A stretch of 64,000 bases of DNA from Lentisphaeria bacterium (GTDB lineage Bacteria; Verrucomicrobiota; Lentisphaeria; Victivallales; Victivallaceae): assembly GCA_017450705.1 (NCBI GenBank), contig JAFSTC010000055.1, positions 49,608-113,607 of the forward strand, in the 5' to 3' direction. Within the stretch, counting starts at the first letter, position 1. Each line of letters begins with the position of its first letter. Both the position numbers and the translations under genes were made by a program. A model generated the notes under the pieces. It made no database searches and had not been told where the DNA came from. It saw only the letters and a list, made by a program, of their open reading frames with translations. Shown here piece after piece: positions 42,314-51,394 of this stretch.

Positions 42314-43978
42314 TCACCTGTCGAGGTAGCCGGTCTCTTTCAGCACTTTTGCCGTTTCTTCGGCGAAGAAGGTGTGACCGGCGGGGGAGAGATGCACGCC
42401 GTCGGGCAGAATAAACTCCTGCCGGCGGGGATAAATGAGTTTGTAAAGATCCAGCAGCGGCCAATTGTTTTCCTTTGCGAAGTCGCGGACGATCTGCCGC
42501 TGGTTCTGCAATTCCTCATCCACCTTTCCGCCGGGAACACGCTTGTAATAGACGTGCTTTTCGTCGATGATGGGCGGGAAAGTGATCATGACGACCTTGC
42601 AGTTCCGGGGCAGCCCCGCCTTGAACTTTTCAAGCAGTGCGCGGAACTCCCGGTCGGAGACCCGGCGGCGTTTTCTCTCCGGCGCCGGATCGTGATTGTT
42701 GCCGCCGAATTCGAGGAGGATGACGTCCGGTCTGCGGGCCAGCACATCGCTTTCGTACCGCGCCATGGCCTCCCGCGCGGAGTTGCCGCCGACGCCGGCG
42801 TTGTAAAGGCTGACTTTGCGTCCCAGTTTCTTCCCGAGTTTGAGCAGCCAGTTGTCGGCGAGTTTCACGCCGGTCCGCCCCTCCGTGATGGAGTCTCCGA
42901 AGGCGACGATCCGCAGTTTTTTTCGGGCGCGCTCCGGAACGATCCTGAACTCCCGGCCGTCGGCCAGGGTGACGGCCTCGGGCATGGCGGGGACTTCGAT
43001 TTTGAAAATCCCCCCGGTTTTCAGCGCGGGGAGCGTCAGTTTTCTCTCCCCCGTTTCAAATTCGACCGCGACGGTTTTTTCCGCCGTCGGGGCGGCCGCG
43101 CAGAAGATCATTTCGAAGCCTTTCCCGGCGGGAACGACGACGATGCCGGTCTCTTCCATGACGCAATTGAGATGCGGCAGACCGGGAAAAACCAGGATGC
43201 GGTACTCATAGGTCCGATCCCGTCCGGGGTAGAGGCGATGCCGTCCCAGAATGACCTCGAAGGTATTGAAATCCTGAGCGCCGTGGACGTAAAACATCCC
43301 GGCGGGATAAAGGTCCTCGAAAGCCCATTGCAACGCGATGACGGCATCGGCGGAAGGGATGCGGGCGGCGATCCAGTCCGTGCTTGCCGGATGAAAGTTG
43401 TTGCCCAGTTTGAAGTCATGCTTCAGTTCGTCCTCCAGCGGCACGATGGGCTGATATGGCTGAACGGGCAGCAAATTGAGCCACAGATTGTAGACATAGA
43501 GCGCCTTTCCCCGGTTCGTGAACCTGGCCGTCACGTCCGCCACGGCCGACTGCGGCCGAAGACGCACAGTGCGCTCCAGTTCGAGGGGCGTATTGCCGTA
43601 GCCGGGAATGAGAAACTTTATCGAACTTCCCTGAACGGCGTATTCCTTGACCGGCAGATCGAGCACGGTCATGTTGACGCGCCACAAAAGCTCCCTGAAA
43701 CCGTACACATTGCAGTTGACGGGCGCAAACAGGGGATTGCCCAGCAGTGCCGTCCTCTCGAAGCGCCGGAGCAGTTCCCTGCCCCGGTATTTCAGACTGG
43801 TCATGCGTCCCAGAGAGTCCGGCGCGAAGCCGCCGTCGAGAACGCCGTTGGAGATCGTCACCGTTTCAGGAACGGAGACCATTTGTTCCGGATTCTTCCG
43901 GACGAACCGGGGCGTCTCCCGGACGGCGCATCCTGCGAGGAACAGGACGGCCGGAAGAAGGAGAAAAATCTTCCTCAT
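42314..43978 (-). CDS. SGNH/GDSL hydrolase lipoprotein with large N-terminal beta domain
   Basis: 554 aa. The start MRKIFLLLPAVLFLAGCA is a lipoprotein signal (LAGC). Residues of about 30-340 form a beta-rich domain (GMFYVHGAQDFNTFEVILG, LPGYGN-like strands), resembling galactose-mutarotase or DUF4380-type sheets by pattern. The C-terminal 200 residues are SGNH esterase: block I VAFGDSITEGR, block II SLYNAGVGGNSA, block III LEFGGNNHD, block V LPDGVHLSPAGH. It probably removes acyl groups from glycans at the envelope. The start overlaps the previous stop (TGATG). It is the last gene of the LacI operon. Confidence 0.88.
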   Translation of the reverse strand: MRKIFLLLPAVLFLAGCAVRETPRFVRKNPEQMVSVPETVTISNGVLDGGFAPDSLGRMTSLKYRGRELLRRFERTALLGNPLFAPVNCNVYGFRELLWRVNMTVLDLPVKEYAVQGSSIKFLIPGYGNTPLELERTVRLRPQSAVADVTARFTNRGKALYVYNLWLNLLPVQPYQPIVPLEDELKHDFKLGNNFHPASTDWIAARIPSADAVIALQWAFEDLYPAGMFYVHGAQDFNTFEVILGRHRLYPGRDRTYEYRILVFPGLPHLNCVMEETGIVVVPAGKGFEMIFCAAAPTAEKTVAVEFETGERKLTLPALKTGGIFKIEVPAMPEAVTLADGREFRIVPERARKKLRIVAFGDSITEGRTGVKLADNWLLKLGKKLGRKVSLYNAGVGGNSAREAMARYESDVLARRPDVILLEFGGNNHDPAPERKRRRVSDREFRALLEKFKAGLPRNCKVVMITFPPIIDEKHVYYKRVPGGKVDEELQNQRQIVRDFAKENNWPLLDLYKLIYPRRQEFILPDGVHLSPAGHTFFAEETAKVLKETGYLDR

Positions 43979-46608
43979 CACTTGCCCCCCTGCTCGAAAC
44001 AGCGGACGAAGGGCATGGGCGACTTTTTGAAATCGAAACGCCGATTCATCTCTTTTCCGCCGTAAGGCTCCTTGAAGAGATACGGGAACTTGCGGTCCAT
44101 CGCGTACTTGAGTTCCTTCAATACCGCTCTTGCGGCATCGGCGTCCTTCGCCTTGACCGTCAACACATTGTCATGCAGTTCGACGGGGATTCCCACGACA
44201 TCGGGAGAGATCCTGATGCGGACGATCCCCTTGCCGCCCCGCATTTTGAGTTTGAGGAAAGAGAAATATCCCTCGAGATCGGCAGCGGCCTGTTTCTCCG
44301 CGGCATTGGCCTCTTTCGGCAGTTCGATCCGGCTCTCGAGCCAGGGAAAGGCGTCCAGCTCCGAAAAGGTCATGCCAAAAATTTTTGACCTGAAAACGAC
44401 CTCGATCCGGGCGCGGGCGGGGATTACGCCGTCGGGCTTCCTCCCGTTGACGGTGAGGGAGACGACTTCGAAATTGCGGATGCGCCGGGGCGTGACGACG
44501 GCCTTGAAATCGACCGGACTCTCCAGGTCGATCCGGCAGCGGACGGCGTTGAGATCCTTTTCCGTCCGGACCCCCGCCCGGAGTCCCGAGGGAGCCTGCG
44601 ACAGCGAGACGACCGCTTCGTACAGCGCCGGGACGCGGGAGGGCAGCGTGTCGGAAAAGACCGTATCGGGCGCCTCGTATTTCTGAACGAGAACAGCCCG
44701 ATCGCGCATTTTGCGGGCGAAGAGATCGACCCCGCCCCCCAGATACGTATTGTCGGCCCGGAACTCGAGGGGCATGGGCTCCTCCCAGGGGTTGCCGAAA
44801 AACAGGACTGTATCGGCGCCCCGCCCGAACCGGGAGCGGTAGAGGTATTTGCCCTTGCTGTCGTAGGCCACGGGGCAGAGCGCCTGCCAGCCCAGCCTGA
44901 GGCACTCCAGCAATTCAGGCTGGACGTACATGGCGCGGGTGTTGCCGTCCCGGGTGGAGAAGCATTGGGTGAAACCGTATTCGAAATCGGTGAAAACGAC
45001 ATGGTCGGCCAGTTTCATGAACGCGGCCATGAACTGCTCGTGGGTCATATTCCGCCAGCCGGGGATGGTCTGATCGAAGAGAAATCCCGGACTGTGGACG
45101 GAGACGGGCCGCTGTCCCATCAGATAGCGCATGTGGGGCATCCACTGACGGAAGAAGGGATTGAAGATGCTGGTCTCCAGCATCATGAAATCGCTCTTGC
45201 CCAGGCCGTTCTTCCACGCCACGGGGGGATTTTTCCCGTCGAGGGAATGAATGAAATCCACCATCTTGTCGACAGCGGCGCTTTCATCCATGAAAACGCC
45301 TTGCGCGTCCCAGGCCCGCTCCGGGATCCGTGGATCGGTCACGGCCTTTCCCCTGTAATAGACACCGCACCCTCCCCCGTCGATGGCAAAGCCCACGGGT
45401 TTGAGTTCGTCGTAGACTTTTTTGAGGCTCTTCGTGAAAAATTCGCCGTAATCGCTCCACATGGGCATAACGGCGTATTCCTTGTGATTGAGCGTGGTCC
45501 ATTGCGCCAGTTCCCGGGGCAGAGACTTGTCGATCGTGAGCTTGAAGGAGTCCGGAAAATACTTCTTGACCAGCGAGTGGTGCGCCCAGGCCGGGCAGGT
45601 GTAGAAGCAGTACCCGAAATCTTTTCCGTAGCGGTCGAACAGCGCCTTGCGCCGGGCGTGAAACTCCGCGCAAGTCATTTTGGCGTAGTCGAAAAACTCG
45701 CCGTTGTACAGCGTCGAAAAATTCTGCTGGAAGGGTTTGTCGGGCGCATAATCCCAGAATTTCTCATGCCCGTAGACATCCCCCGGTCTCTTCCACGGCG
45801 TGTAGGCCCATTCGATGGAGGCGAAGCGCCTGCGCTGAAGCTCCCGATCGGGACTGGGCGACTTCCAGGCGCTGTAGTAGGAGTGCGCGCCCCAGATGTA
45901 GGGATGATCTTCGCCGTGGAAAGATCTCCAGTCCTCGGGGAAGGCGTCGTAGTGCGCCTGCACGATGTTTTCCTCGTTCTCGAAACGCATGGGGACGACG
46001 CCGGCGGAGAGGCTGAAGGGCAAAGCGTATCCGGCCCCCGGGACCAGACGGATGGAGTAGGTCAGACGAACGGGTTTCAAGTTCGGATACAGTGCCGCCG
46101 CCGTGTAACTGACGGGAGCCCCGTTGCGTCCGGCGGCGATGACGGCGCGGTTGCCGCCGAAGACGGCGGAAACGGGAAACGCCAGCCAGGGCCGGTGATC
46201 ACGCTTGAAACTGCCGGCACCCTTCCCCGCGCGGACGATCGGCTTGTTCCCGATGGGCAGCACGTCGACACCGCCCCAGAAGCGGTCGCCTTTGCGCAGT
46301 TCGGGATAGAGCCGAATCCCCAGTTCCCAGAAACTCTCCTCTTTTCCGGTATTGACGGCCGTGCCGCGGAAGTGATAAAGTCTTGCGCGTTTTTCTACGT
46401 CGACTTCGATTTTGCAATCTTTTCCCGTGAGAACAAGTTTTTTGCCCTGCGGAGAACCGGCGAGGCGGATCTCTTTTTTGGCTTTCCCGTCGAAGAGATA
46501 GAGTTCGCCCCGGACGCCGTCTGCTTCGAACCCCGCGTCTCCGGTGAAGTGGAAAGCGCCGTACGCCGGGAGAAGGGCGAAGAGCCCCAGAAGAACAAAA
46601 AATCTCAT
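43978..46608 (-). CDS. large secreted glycosidase-like protein, unclassified
   Basis: 876 aa with a signal peptide (FFVLLGLFALLPAYGAFHF). The first 250 residues are beta-rich. The middle is a likely TIM barrel with YIWGAHSYYSAWKSP, DFGYCFYTCPAWAHHS, VMPMWSDYGEFFTKS and GFAIDGGGCGVYYRG, the last typical of strand-end acidic sites in glycoside hydrolases. LADHVVFTDFEYGFTQC follows. The C-terminal 250 residues are beta-rich and carry a small helical segment. I do not recognise a GH family. GGAGG precedes the ATG, and it sits 3 nt after the H-X9-DG gene and overlaps the SGNH gene. Confidence 0.7.
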   Translation of the reverse strand: MRFFVLLGLFALLPAYGAFHFTGDAGFEADGVRGELYLFDGKAKKEIRLAGSPQGKKLVLTGKDCKIEVDVEKRARLYHFRGTAVNTGKEESFWELGIRLYPELRKGDRFWGGVDVLPIGNKPIVRAGKGAGSFKRDHRPWLAFPVSAVFGGNRAVIAAGRNGAPVSYTAAALYPNLKPVRLTYSIRLVPGAGYALPFSLSAGVVPMRFENEENIVQAHYDAFPEDWRSFHGEDHPYIWGAHSYYSAWKSPSPDRELQRRRFASIEWAYTPWKRPGDVYGHEKFWDYAPDKPFQQNFSTLYNGEFFDYAKMTCAEFHARRKALFDRYGKDFGYCFYTCPAWAHHSLVKKYFPDSFKLTIDKSLPRELAQWTTLNHKEYAVMPMWSDYGEFFTKSLKKVYDELKPVGFAIDGGGCGVYYRGKAVTDPRIPERAWDAQGVFMDESAAVDKMVDFIHSLDGKNPPVAWKNGLGKSDFMMLETSIFNPFFRQWMPHMRYLMGQRPVSVHSPGFLFDQTIPGWRNMTHEQFMAAFMKLADHVVFTDFEYGFTQCFSTRDGNTRAMYVQPELLECLRLGWQALCPVAYDSKGKYLYRSRFGRGADTVLFFGNPWEEPMPLEFRADNTYLGGGVDLFARKMRDRAVLVQKYEAPDTVFSDTLPSRVPALYEAVVSLSQAPSGLRAGVRTEKDLNAVRCRIDLESPVDFKAVVTPRRIRNFEVVSLTVNGRKPDGVIPARARIEVVFRSKIFGMTFSELDAFPWLESRIELPKEANAAEKQAAADLEGYFSFLKLKMRGGKGIVRIRISPDVVGIPVELHDNVLTVKAKDADAARAVLKELKYAMDRKFPYLFKEPYGGKEMNRRFDFKKSPMPFVRCFEQGGK

Positions 46609-46611
46609 GCG

Positions 46612-47229
46612 TTACCTCCAGTGCCAGCGGGTGAGATCGGTGACGAATTTTTCATTTTCCCATTTGCCGAAAAAGGTCTGCTCCAGATGCCTGACAGATC
46701 CGTCGGCAAAGATATAGTTCGCCCGGCCGTCGTGGCGAAAATTGCGCTTGTCCTTCCACAGCAGGTCGGGGGTGACGAAGGGGCGCAAGGAATCCATGAT
46801 GAAGACCGTATGCGACGGATCTTTCAGGTATTTGAGTTTGAACTCCGGTGCGCCTGCTTTTTGGGCTCCGGCGGGGAGCATGAAGCGGTTCATGCCGTAG
46901 CAGCTCGTCAGCGCAACGGTCCCGCCGAAGAGCGGAGAGCCCTTTTCGAAGAGATAACTCATGCGGGGATCGGAGGGACAGGCGAAGGCCCGCACATCCC
47001 CGACCATGGGTGCCAGAAAACTGTGCCAGAATTTCCACGGACGTCCGACGATGTACAGCGGCGGCAGACTGCCGCAGGTCTCCTCATACTGCTGTTCGGC
47101 CCGGAAGAGTTCCCGCAGATTGGCCTGACATTGCGCGCGCCGGGCGCTTTCTTTTGAAACGACGCCCGTCACCGCGACGAGAGCCGTTCCGAGGAGGGCA
47201 ACGGTCAAAAGCTCACGAAGATCCCTCAT
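46612..47229 (-). CDS. pseudopilin-like protein with H-X9-DG ending
   Basis: 205 aa. The N-terminus ([20 protein letters not shown]) is a degenerate prepilin-like helix lacking the FTLIE cleavage box. The C-terminus has the processing-associated motif [20 protein letters not shown], with His, nine residues, then Asp-Gly. The middle holds [20 protein letters not shown] and a Cys pair in [11 protein letters not shown], as in DUF1559-type proteins of Lentisphaerota and Planctomycetota. The ATG at 47229 overlaps the upstream stop (ATGA). It is paired with the next gene, which has the complete leader. Confidence 0.82.
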   Translation of the reverse strand: MRDLRELLTVALLGTALVAVTGVVSKESARRAQCQANLRELFRAEQQYEETCGSLPPLYIVGRPWKFWHSFLAPMVGDVRAFACPSDPRMSYLFEKGSPLFGGTVALTSCYGMNRFMLPAGAQKAGAPEFKLKYLKDPSHTVFIMDSLRPFVTPDLLWKDKRNFRHDGRANYIFADGSVRHLEQTFFGKWENEKFVTDLTRWHWR

Positions 47230-48017
47230 TTCAGCTGGTCCCCGCCCAGGAACTCCGACTGTTTGTTGACGGGCAGTTCGACTTTGACCCGCTTGGCATG
47301 ACCGGCGATAAAGAGGATGTTCGCCGCCTCGTTGTGCCGCTGGGCCATCCAGTTGTCCAGGGCGACGCCGTCGCTGATCCCCGCCCATCCGGCGCCGGCG
47401 ATGCCGAAGCCCAGCTGCGCTATGCCCGCGGAATTCCGCCGGTTGTCCGCGATGATGGCCACGACGCCGGGCTTTTTGAGTTTGGAGGGCTTGATCGGTT
47501 TCGTCACGATCCCGCTGGAGGCGTAGTGACAGCCCATGATCGCGACGCCCGTCCCGATGTGACTGCTGTTGCCCGCATAACCGAAATAGTATCCGCTGGG
47601 GGCAAGATCCACAGCCGCCTGAGCGATGTCCTGCGAGGGGCAGAGGAAACTCTTCACCACGCGGCCCGCGCTCAGGTTCGTCGGGGCGTAAACACCGGCA
47701 TAGGGCGCCAGATAGACCAGAAATCCCCGGCGGTAGGGGAAATCCGCCGTGAAGAAACAGCTGTAACCGTCATTGCCGTCGGTATAACTGTTGTAGGCGA
47801 TGCCCCACTGCTTGAGATTGCTGAGGCAGCTGGTGGCCTTGGCGCTCTCCCGGGCCTGCTGCAGGGCGGGCATGAGCATGGCCGCCAATATGGCGATGAT
47901 GGCGATGACGACGAGGAGCTCGATCAAAGTGAAATATCCGGACGGTTTTCCCGGCGGACAGAAACGGCTGTAACTTCCGGTCATGCTCGGTGCGTTTTCC
48001 ATGTTTTGCTTTTTCAT
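47226..48017 (-). CDS. type II pseudopilin-like protein with [12 protein letters not shown] leader
   Basis: 263 aa. After a 28-residue leader comes [20 protein letters not shown], the classic prepilin peptidase cleavage and methylation box plus helix, followed by [20 protein letters not shown]. The globular part has CPSQDI and [14 protein letters not shown]. At the end the expected H-X9-DG appears as [18 protein letters not shown], with Ala replacing Asp. Such proteins are strongly expanded in Victivallis-like genomes. AAGGAG precedes the ATG. It is 18 nt downstream of the 727-aa glycosidase-like gene. Confidence 0.9.
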   Translation of the reverse strand: MKKQNMENAPSMTGSYSRFCPPGKPSGYFTLIELLVVIAIIAILAAMLMPALQQARESAKATSCLSNLKQWGIAYNSYTDGNDGYSCFFTADFPYRRGFLVYLAPYAGVYAPTNLSAGRVVKSFLCPSQDIAQAAVDLAPSGYYFGYAGNSSHIGTGVAIMGCHYASSGIVTKPIKPSKLKKPGVVAIIADNRRNSAGIAQLGFGIAGAGWAGISDGVALDNWMAQRHNEAANILFIAGHAKRVKVELPVNKQSEFLGGDQLK

Positions 48018-48035
48018 TGTCGATGCTCCTTTGTT

Positions 48036-50219
48036 TTAACTGCGGGTCGTCCCCAAGGTCAATCCAATTTTCAGATATCCGGCAAAAGTTCCCGCCGGAA
48101 CGGTCAATGTCACACGGCCGTCCTCCTCCCGGAACGGCACGGACACAGCGCCCGGAAACTCGGGCGAATACGCCTGCGCGCCGATGATATTTTCGGGAAC
48201 GGCGAGATCGATCTTCAAACTCTCTTTGTTCCTTTCCGCGCCGGGCATGAAATTGGCGAACAAATCGCCGTGCCCGAAGGTCTCGCCTTTGCGGGGCAGG
48301 ACGCCGGAGATGTTGACCAGGTGGATCTCTCCCCGGCGGCGGCCGTTCCCGAGATATGCCGAAACAAGATGGTCCCCGCTGCCGCACAGCACATAAGGCC
48401 GTTTCCCGAGCAGGAGCCGCAGGATCTCCCCCGGGATCTGCCGGAGATAGTCCGAAGCGCCGACGGGAAAGGTCATTTTCGCGGGATGGTCCGTCCAGCG
48501 GGATATCCGCTGATCGTAACAGTGGCATTCGGGTCTGCGGCAGAAGATCCCGCCGGCCAGCCAGACGACGCGGCCGCCGAGGGCGGACAGGCCGACCGTA
48601 TCATCGCCGCAGCGGGCGGCAATCGTGAAATCGCCCGTCACGTTTTCGAAACGGAAACTCTCCTCCACGGGGGGCAGAACGACACGTCGCCCGCCGTAAG
48701 AGAAAACGCCTTCCGGCAGGGAGTCGACCGGAGCGATCTCCGCGGAAAGCCCAAATATCTTTTCCGGAGCACGCCGCGGAGAACCATCCATTCTGCGGGT
48801 CCCGAAGGGACCGAAGATCAGAAGTCTGCCGCCGTTTTCGCAATACCGTCTCAGGAGGGCCAGATGTTCGTCGCCCAGCATGACCGCGCCGCAGAGGACG
48901 ACCAGAGGATATTCGAGGAACGCTTCGAGACCGTCATCCTCGAAAAGGATGCCGAAATGCAGACCGGCAAACATCCCCCCCTGAAGAAAGACATTCATGG
49001 GCCAGATGATGTTTTTCAGCGGCCCGGGGGTGAGATCGAGCGAGGACCGGGGTTCGAAAAAACCGATGTCCGCCAGGGGGTCCGCATCTTCCATCACGGG
49101 ATGGGCCCGATCGAAAGCGGAAAACTCTTTTTCGTTCTCCAAAGAGGCCCGGCCCTCGGGCGTCGCCATCAGAAGCTGGTTCCACCCTTTGGCCAGGGCC
49201 CAGCAGAAGTAATGATCGTCCCGGCGCGCCGGATAAAACATGCTCATGGCCGGGACGTGATATTTTTTCGCCATGCTCCGCCTGTGTTCGGCGATGTTGT
49301 GCCAGCCGGGCCACGCGGTGCGGATGACGCTCGAAAACATGTTTTCCTGAAAGACACAGCTCCACAGGTCGCCGGCCGCCTCAAAGGGATAGGCGACGGC
49401 GTTGCAGTTGAAGGTGGTCGTCGCATAATTGGGGCGAAGAAGATCCAGGCCCAGACTTTTGAAATGGGCATTGACATCCCTGTGGAACCGCTCCGTCGAA
49501 CGGATGCGGAAACGCAGCCATTCGACGTAAGCGGGGTTGTCGAAGTCGCCGTGGAATTTGCCCCAGTCCGCGGAGCCCGGCAGGTCGAATCCCGTTTCGA
49601 CCTTGAATTTTTCCCGGCAGTATCCGCAGGCACAGGCGTTCTGAGAACCGAAATACTCCACGTCGTCGGTCATGATGCCGTCGACGCCCGTCGCGTAAAC
49701 ACTTTCGAGGTATTGGAAATAAGCCCGCCTGAAACGGGGATCGTTGAAGCAGTGGCCGTAACCGGTGTAGACCGTCCGGGCGAAGTCGCCGGTCCTGCCG
49801 TCGATCTGGCGGCAGTCCGACAGGAGGACGCCGGGAGCGATCTCGGGATCGCCGCAGGCGATATGTTCCTTCAATCCGGGAAACATGTCCAAACCCGACT
49901 GCCGGGTCCGAAGCGTGTCATCCAGGGCGTTCCACTCTTTTTGACTGCGGGGATCGTGAGTCAGATGACAGCTGTGATGCTCAACCACCCTTATCCCGTA
50001 TTTGTGACAGGCTTTGACGATCTTTGCCAGAGCGGCGTTGATCTCATTCCACCACGGATAAAAACTCCAGCGGAAATGGGTACAGCTGAAGGTCATGACG
50101 ATATTGATCCCGGCGGAGGCGAATTCTGCGGCCCTGCGGTCGAAATCCTCCTGCCGCCAGCGGCAAATTTCCTGCCGGTTGTACCAGAAAACGCCGTACT
50201 TGTCCTGAATTTGCGTCAT
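48036..50219 (-). CDS. glycosidase-like TIM-barrel protein (GH42/putative beta-galactosidase plan), cytoplasmic
   Basis: 727 aa, no signal peptide. Residues of about 1-400 form a barrel with FASAGINIVMTFSCTHF, YGIRVVEHHSCHL, GVDGIMTDDVEYFGSQ and a CACGYCREKF Cys cluster. Residues of about 430-520 look like a GH42-type trimerisation/glutamine-amidotransferase-like domain (LEAFLEYPLVVLCGAV, LRRYCENGGRLLIFGPFGTR). The end is a beta domain. The acidic TDDVEYF could hold a catalytic residue. It overlaps the lacI stop by 4 nt, so it is the first structural gene of the operon. The family assignment is tentative. Confidence 0.7.
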   Translation of the reverse strand: MTQIQDKYGVFWYNRQEICRWRQEDFDRRAAEFASAGINIVMTFSCTHFRWSFYPWWNEINAALAKIVKACHKYGIRVVEHHSCHLTHDPRSQKEWNALDDTLRTRQSGLDMFPGLKEHIACGDPEIAPGVLLSDCRQIDGRTGDFARTVYTGYGHCFNDPRFRRAYFQYLESVYATGVDGIMTDDVEYFGSQNACACGYCREKFKVETGFDLPGSADWGKFHGDFDNPAYVEWLRFRIRSTERFHRDVNAHFKSLGLDLLRPNYATTTFNCNAVAYPFEAAGDLWSCVFQENMFSSVIRTAWPGWHNIAEHRRSMAKKYHVPAMSMFYPARRDDHYFCWALAKGWNQLLMATPEGRASLENEKEFSAFDRAHPVMEDADPLADIGFFEPRSSLDLTPGPLKNIIWPMNVFLQGGMFAGLHFGILFEDDGLEAFLEYPLVVLCGAVMLGDEHLALLRRYCENGGRLLIFGPFGTRRMDGSPRRAPEKIFGLSAEIAPVDSLPEGVFSYGGRRVVLPPVEESFRFENVTGDFTIAARCGDDTVGLSALGGRVVWLAGGIFCRRPECHCYDQRISRWTDHPAKMTFPVGASDYLRQIPGEILRLLLGKRPYVLCGSGDHLVSAYLGNGRRRGEIHLVNISGVLPRKGETFGHGDLFANFMPGAERNKESLKIDLAVPENIIGAQAYSPEFPGAVSVPFREEDGRVTLTVPAGTFAGYLKIGLTLGTTRS

Positions 50220-51184
50220 TTTGTCAGATCTCCGACGGTTCCGTTGATCTCAAGATCCGTTCCCGGAGAGGCCATGATGGCGCTGGCGCTTTTGAGCATG
50301 AGACGGTTGAGGATGTGGAACTGCGCCAGTTCGACGATGTCGGATATACGGGAGTAAACGGTGTCCGGCCGGAAAGGCAGTTCGTAGGAAAACTCCTCGG
50401 GCAGATCGTTGATGAGCATGCTGATGTCTTCCGGCACCCGGTAGGAGAGTTTTTTCAAGGCCATGGCGGCGTGCCAGGCCAGATAAAGTCCGGGACAGTA
50501 CAGAGCCGTCGGCGCCCGGCCCCGGTCCGCAAGCTCTTCCAGCAGGACGTCGCCCAGCGTCATATCCATGGGGCCGTAAACGATGCGGCAGCGGCACTCG
50601 GGATGCGAGACCGCCATCTCGCCGATGAAACTTTTTGTCCTTTCGAAAGCGGAGACGCTCTCCCTCGACGAGATGATCCAGATATCGCGGTGCCCGTTCC
50701 CCGCCAGATATTTGGCGCTGCGCTTGGCCAGGACGTCGTTATCCGGCTCGATGGAGACCTCCGCACCGGGAATGCCGTGGGAAAAAAGGTTGATCCGGTA
50801 GATGCCGGGAGAACGCCGCGCAGTCTCCTCTATGATCTTCGCCTCGGGCGTGGAACAGAAGATCACGGCGTCGGCGCTGGAAACGGTCCGGTAGAAATGC
50901 TGAAGATCCCTCCTGTGATCGGTCATCTGAAAGCGCAGATCCCGCTGGGAGAGCATTTCGATCAGCCGGAGGGCGTTTTTTTCGAGATACCCTTCGCGTA
51001 TATCCACGACGACCGTTTCGGGGCGGGTGTGATTTTTGAAAAAGTAACCGTGTCTGTTCAACTCCTGAACGACCAGCTGCCGGGTCGCGGGCTTGACCGA
51101 TTCCGCGCTGTTCAGCACCCGGGAAACGGTCCTCACGTGCAATCCGAGTTTGGCGGCAATCTCTTTTTGCGTTATTTTTTTCAT
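50216..51184 (-). CDS. LacI-family transcriptional regulator
   Basis: 322 aa. The N-terminal HTH is complete: ITQKEIAAKLGLHVRTVSRV, LNSAESVKPATRQLVVQELN. The periplasmic-binding-like effector domain follows (DAVIFCSTPEAKIIEETAR, GNGHRDIWIISSRESVSAFE, RAPTALYCPGLYLAWHAAM). The ATG at 51184 is where the HTH begins; the longer frame has no HTH homology. It heads the six-gene operon and overlaps the first structural gene by 4 nt. A 15-base palindrome at 51192-51206 between promoter and start is the likely autoregulatory site. Confidence 0.93.
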   Translation of the reverse strand: MKKITQKEIAAKLGLHVRTVSRVLNSAESVKPATRQLVVQELNRHGYFFKNHTRPETVVVDIREGYLEKNALRLIEMLSQRDLRFQMTDHRRDLQHFYRTVSSADAVIFCSTPEAKIIEETARRSPGIYRINLFSHGIPGAEVSIEPDNDVLAKRSAKYLAGNGHRDIWIISSRESVSAFERTKSFIGEMAVSHPECRCRIVYGPMDMTLGDVLLEELADRGRAPTALYCPGLYLAWHAAMALKKLSYRVPEDISMLINDLPEEFSYELPFRPDTVYSRISDIVELAQFHILNRLMLKSASAIMASPGTDLEINGTVGDLTK

Positions 51185-51191
51185 CTCAGAA

Positions 51192-51206
51192 TCCCCACCA
51201 TGGGGA
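51192..51206. promoter_or_regulatory. candidate LacI operator
   Basis: TCCCCA-CCA-TGGGGA, a perfect inverted repeat 3 bases from the -10 and 7 bases before the start codon. Confidence 0.55.
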
Positions 51207-51208
51207 AT

Positions 51209-51236
51209 AATATAGTCTGCCCCTGCCCGAATACAA
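51209..51236 (-). promoter_or_regulatory. LacI operon promoter
   Basis: On the minus strand: TTGTAT, 16-base spacer, TATATT, very close to the start codon at 51184. Confidence 0.65.
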
Positions 51237-51318
51237 GAGAAGACGGCCGGAGAAACGACAAAAAGAATGGCGCAAAAGTGACAAACTCCACAGCCTGTCA
51301 AACCCTGCCGCGGCGCGT

Positions 51319-51351
51319 AAAAAAGCGGACACCGCAAGCTGCGATGTCCGC
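51319..51351 (-). terminator. rpsA intrinsic terminator
   Basis: On the minus strand GCGGACA pairs with TGTCCGC, with an inner CGCA/TGCG stem, followed by six T residues. It lies 44 nt after the rpsA stop. Confidence 0.88.
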
Positions 51352-51394
51352 TGATTTTCCTTTTTCCTTCCGGGAACTCCCGGAAAGGGATGCC

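Noticed and set aside
47010..50357. 1115-codon plus-strand frame opposite the LacI operon
   Set aside because: Covers well-supported minus-strand genes with ribosome sites and overlaps; composition is antisense-like.
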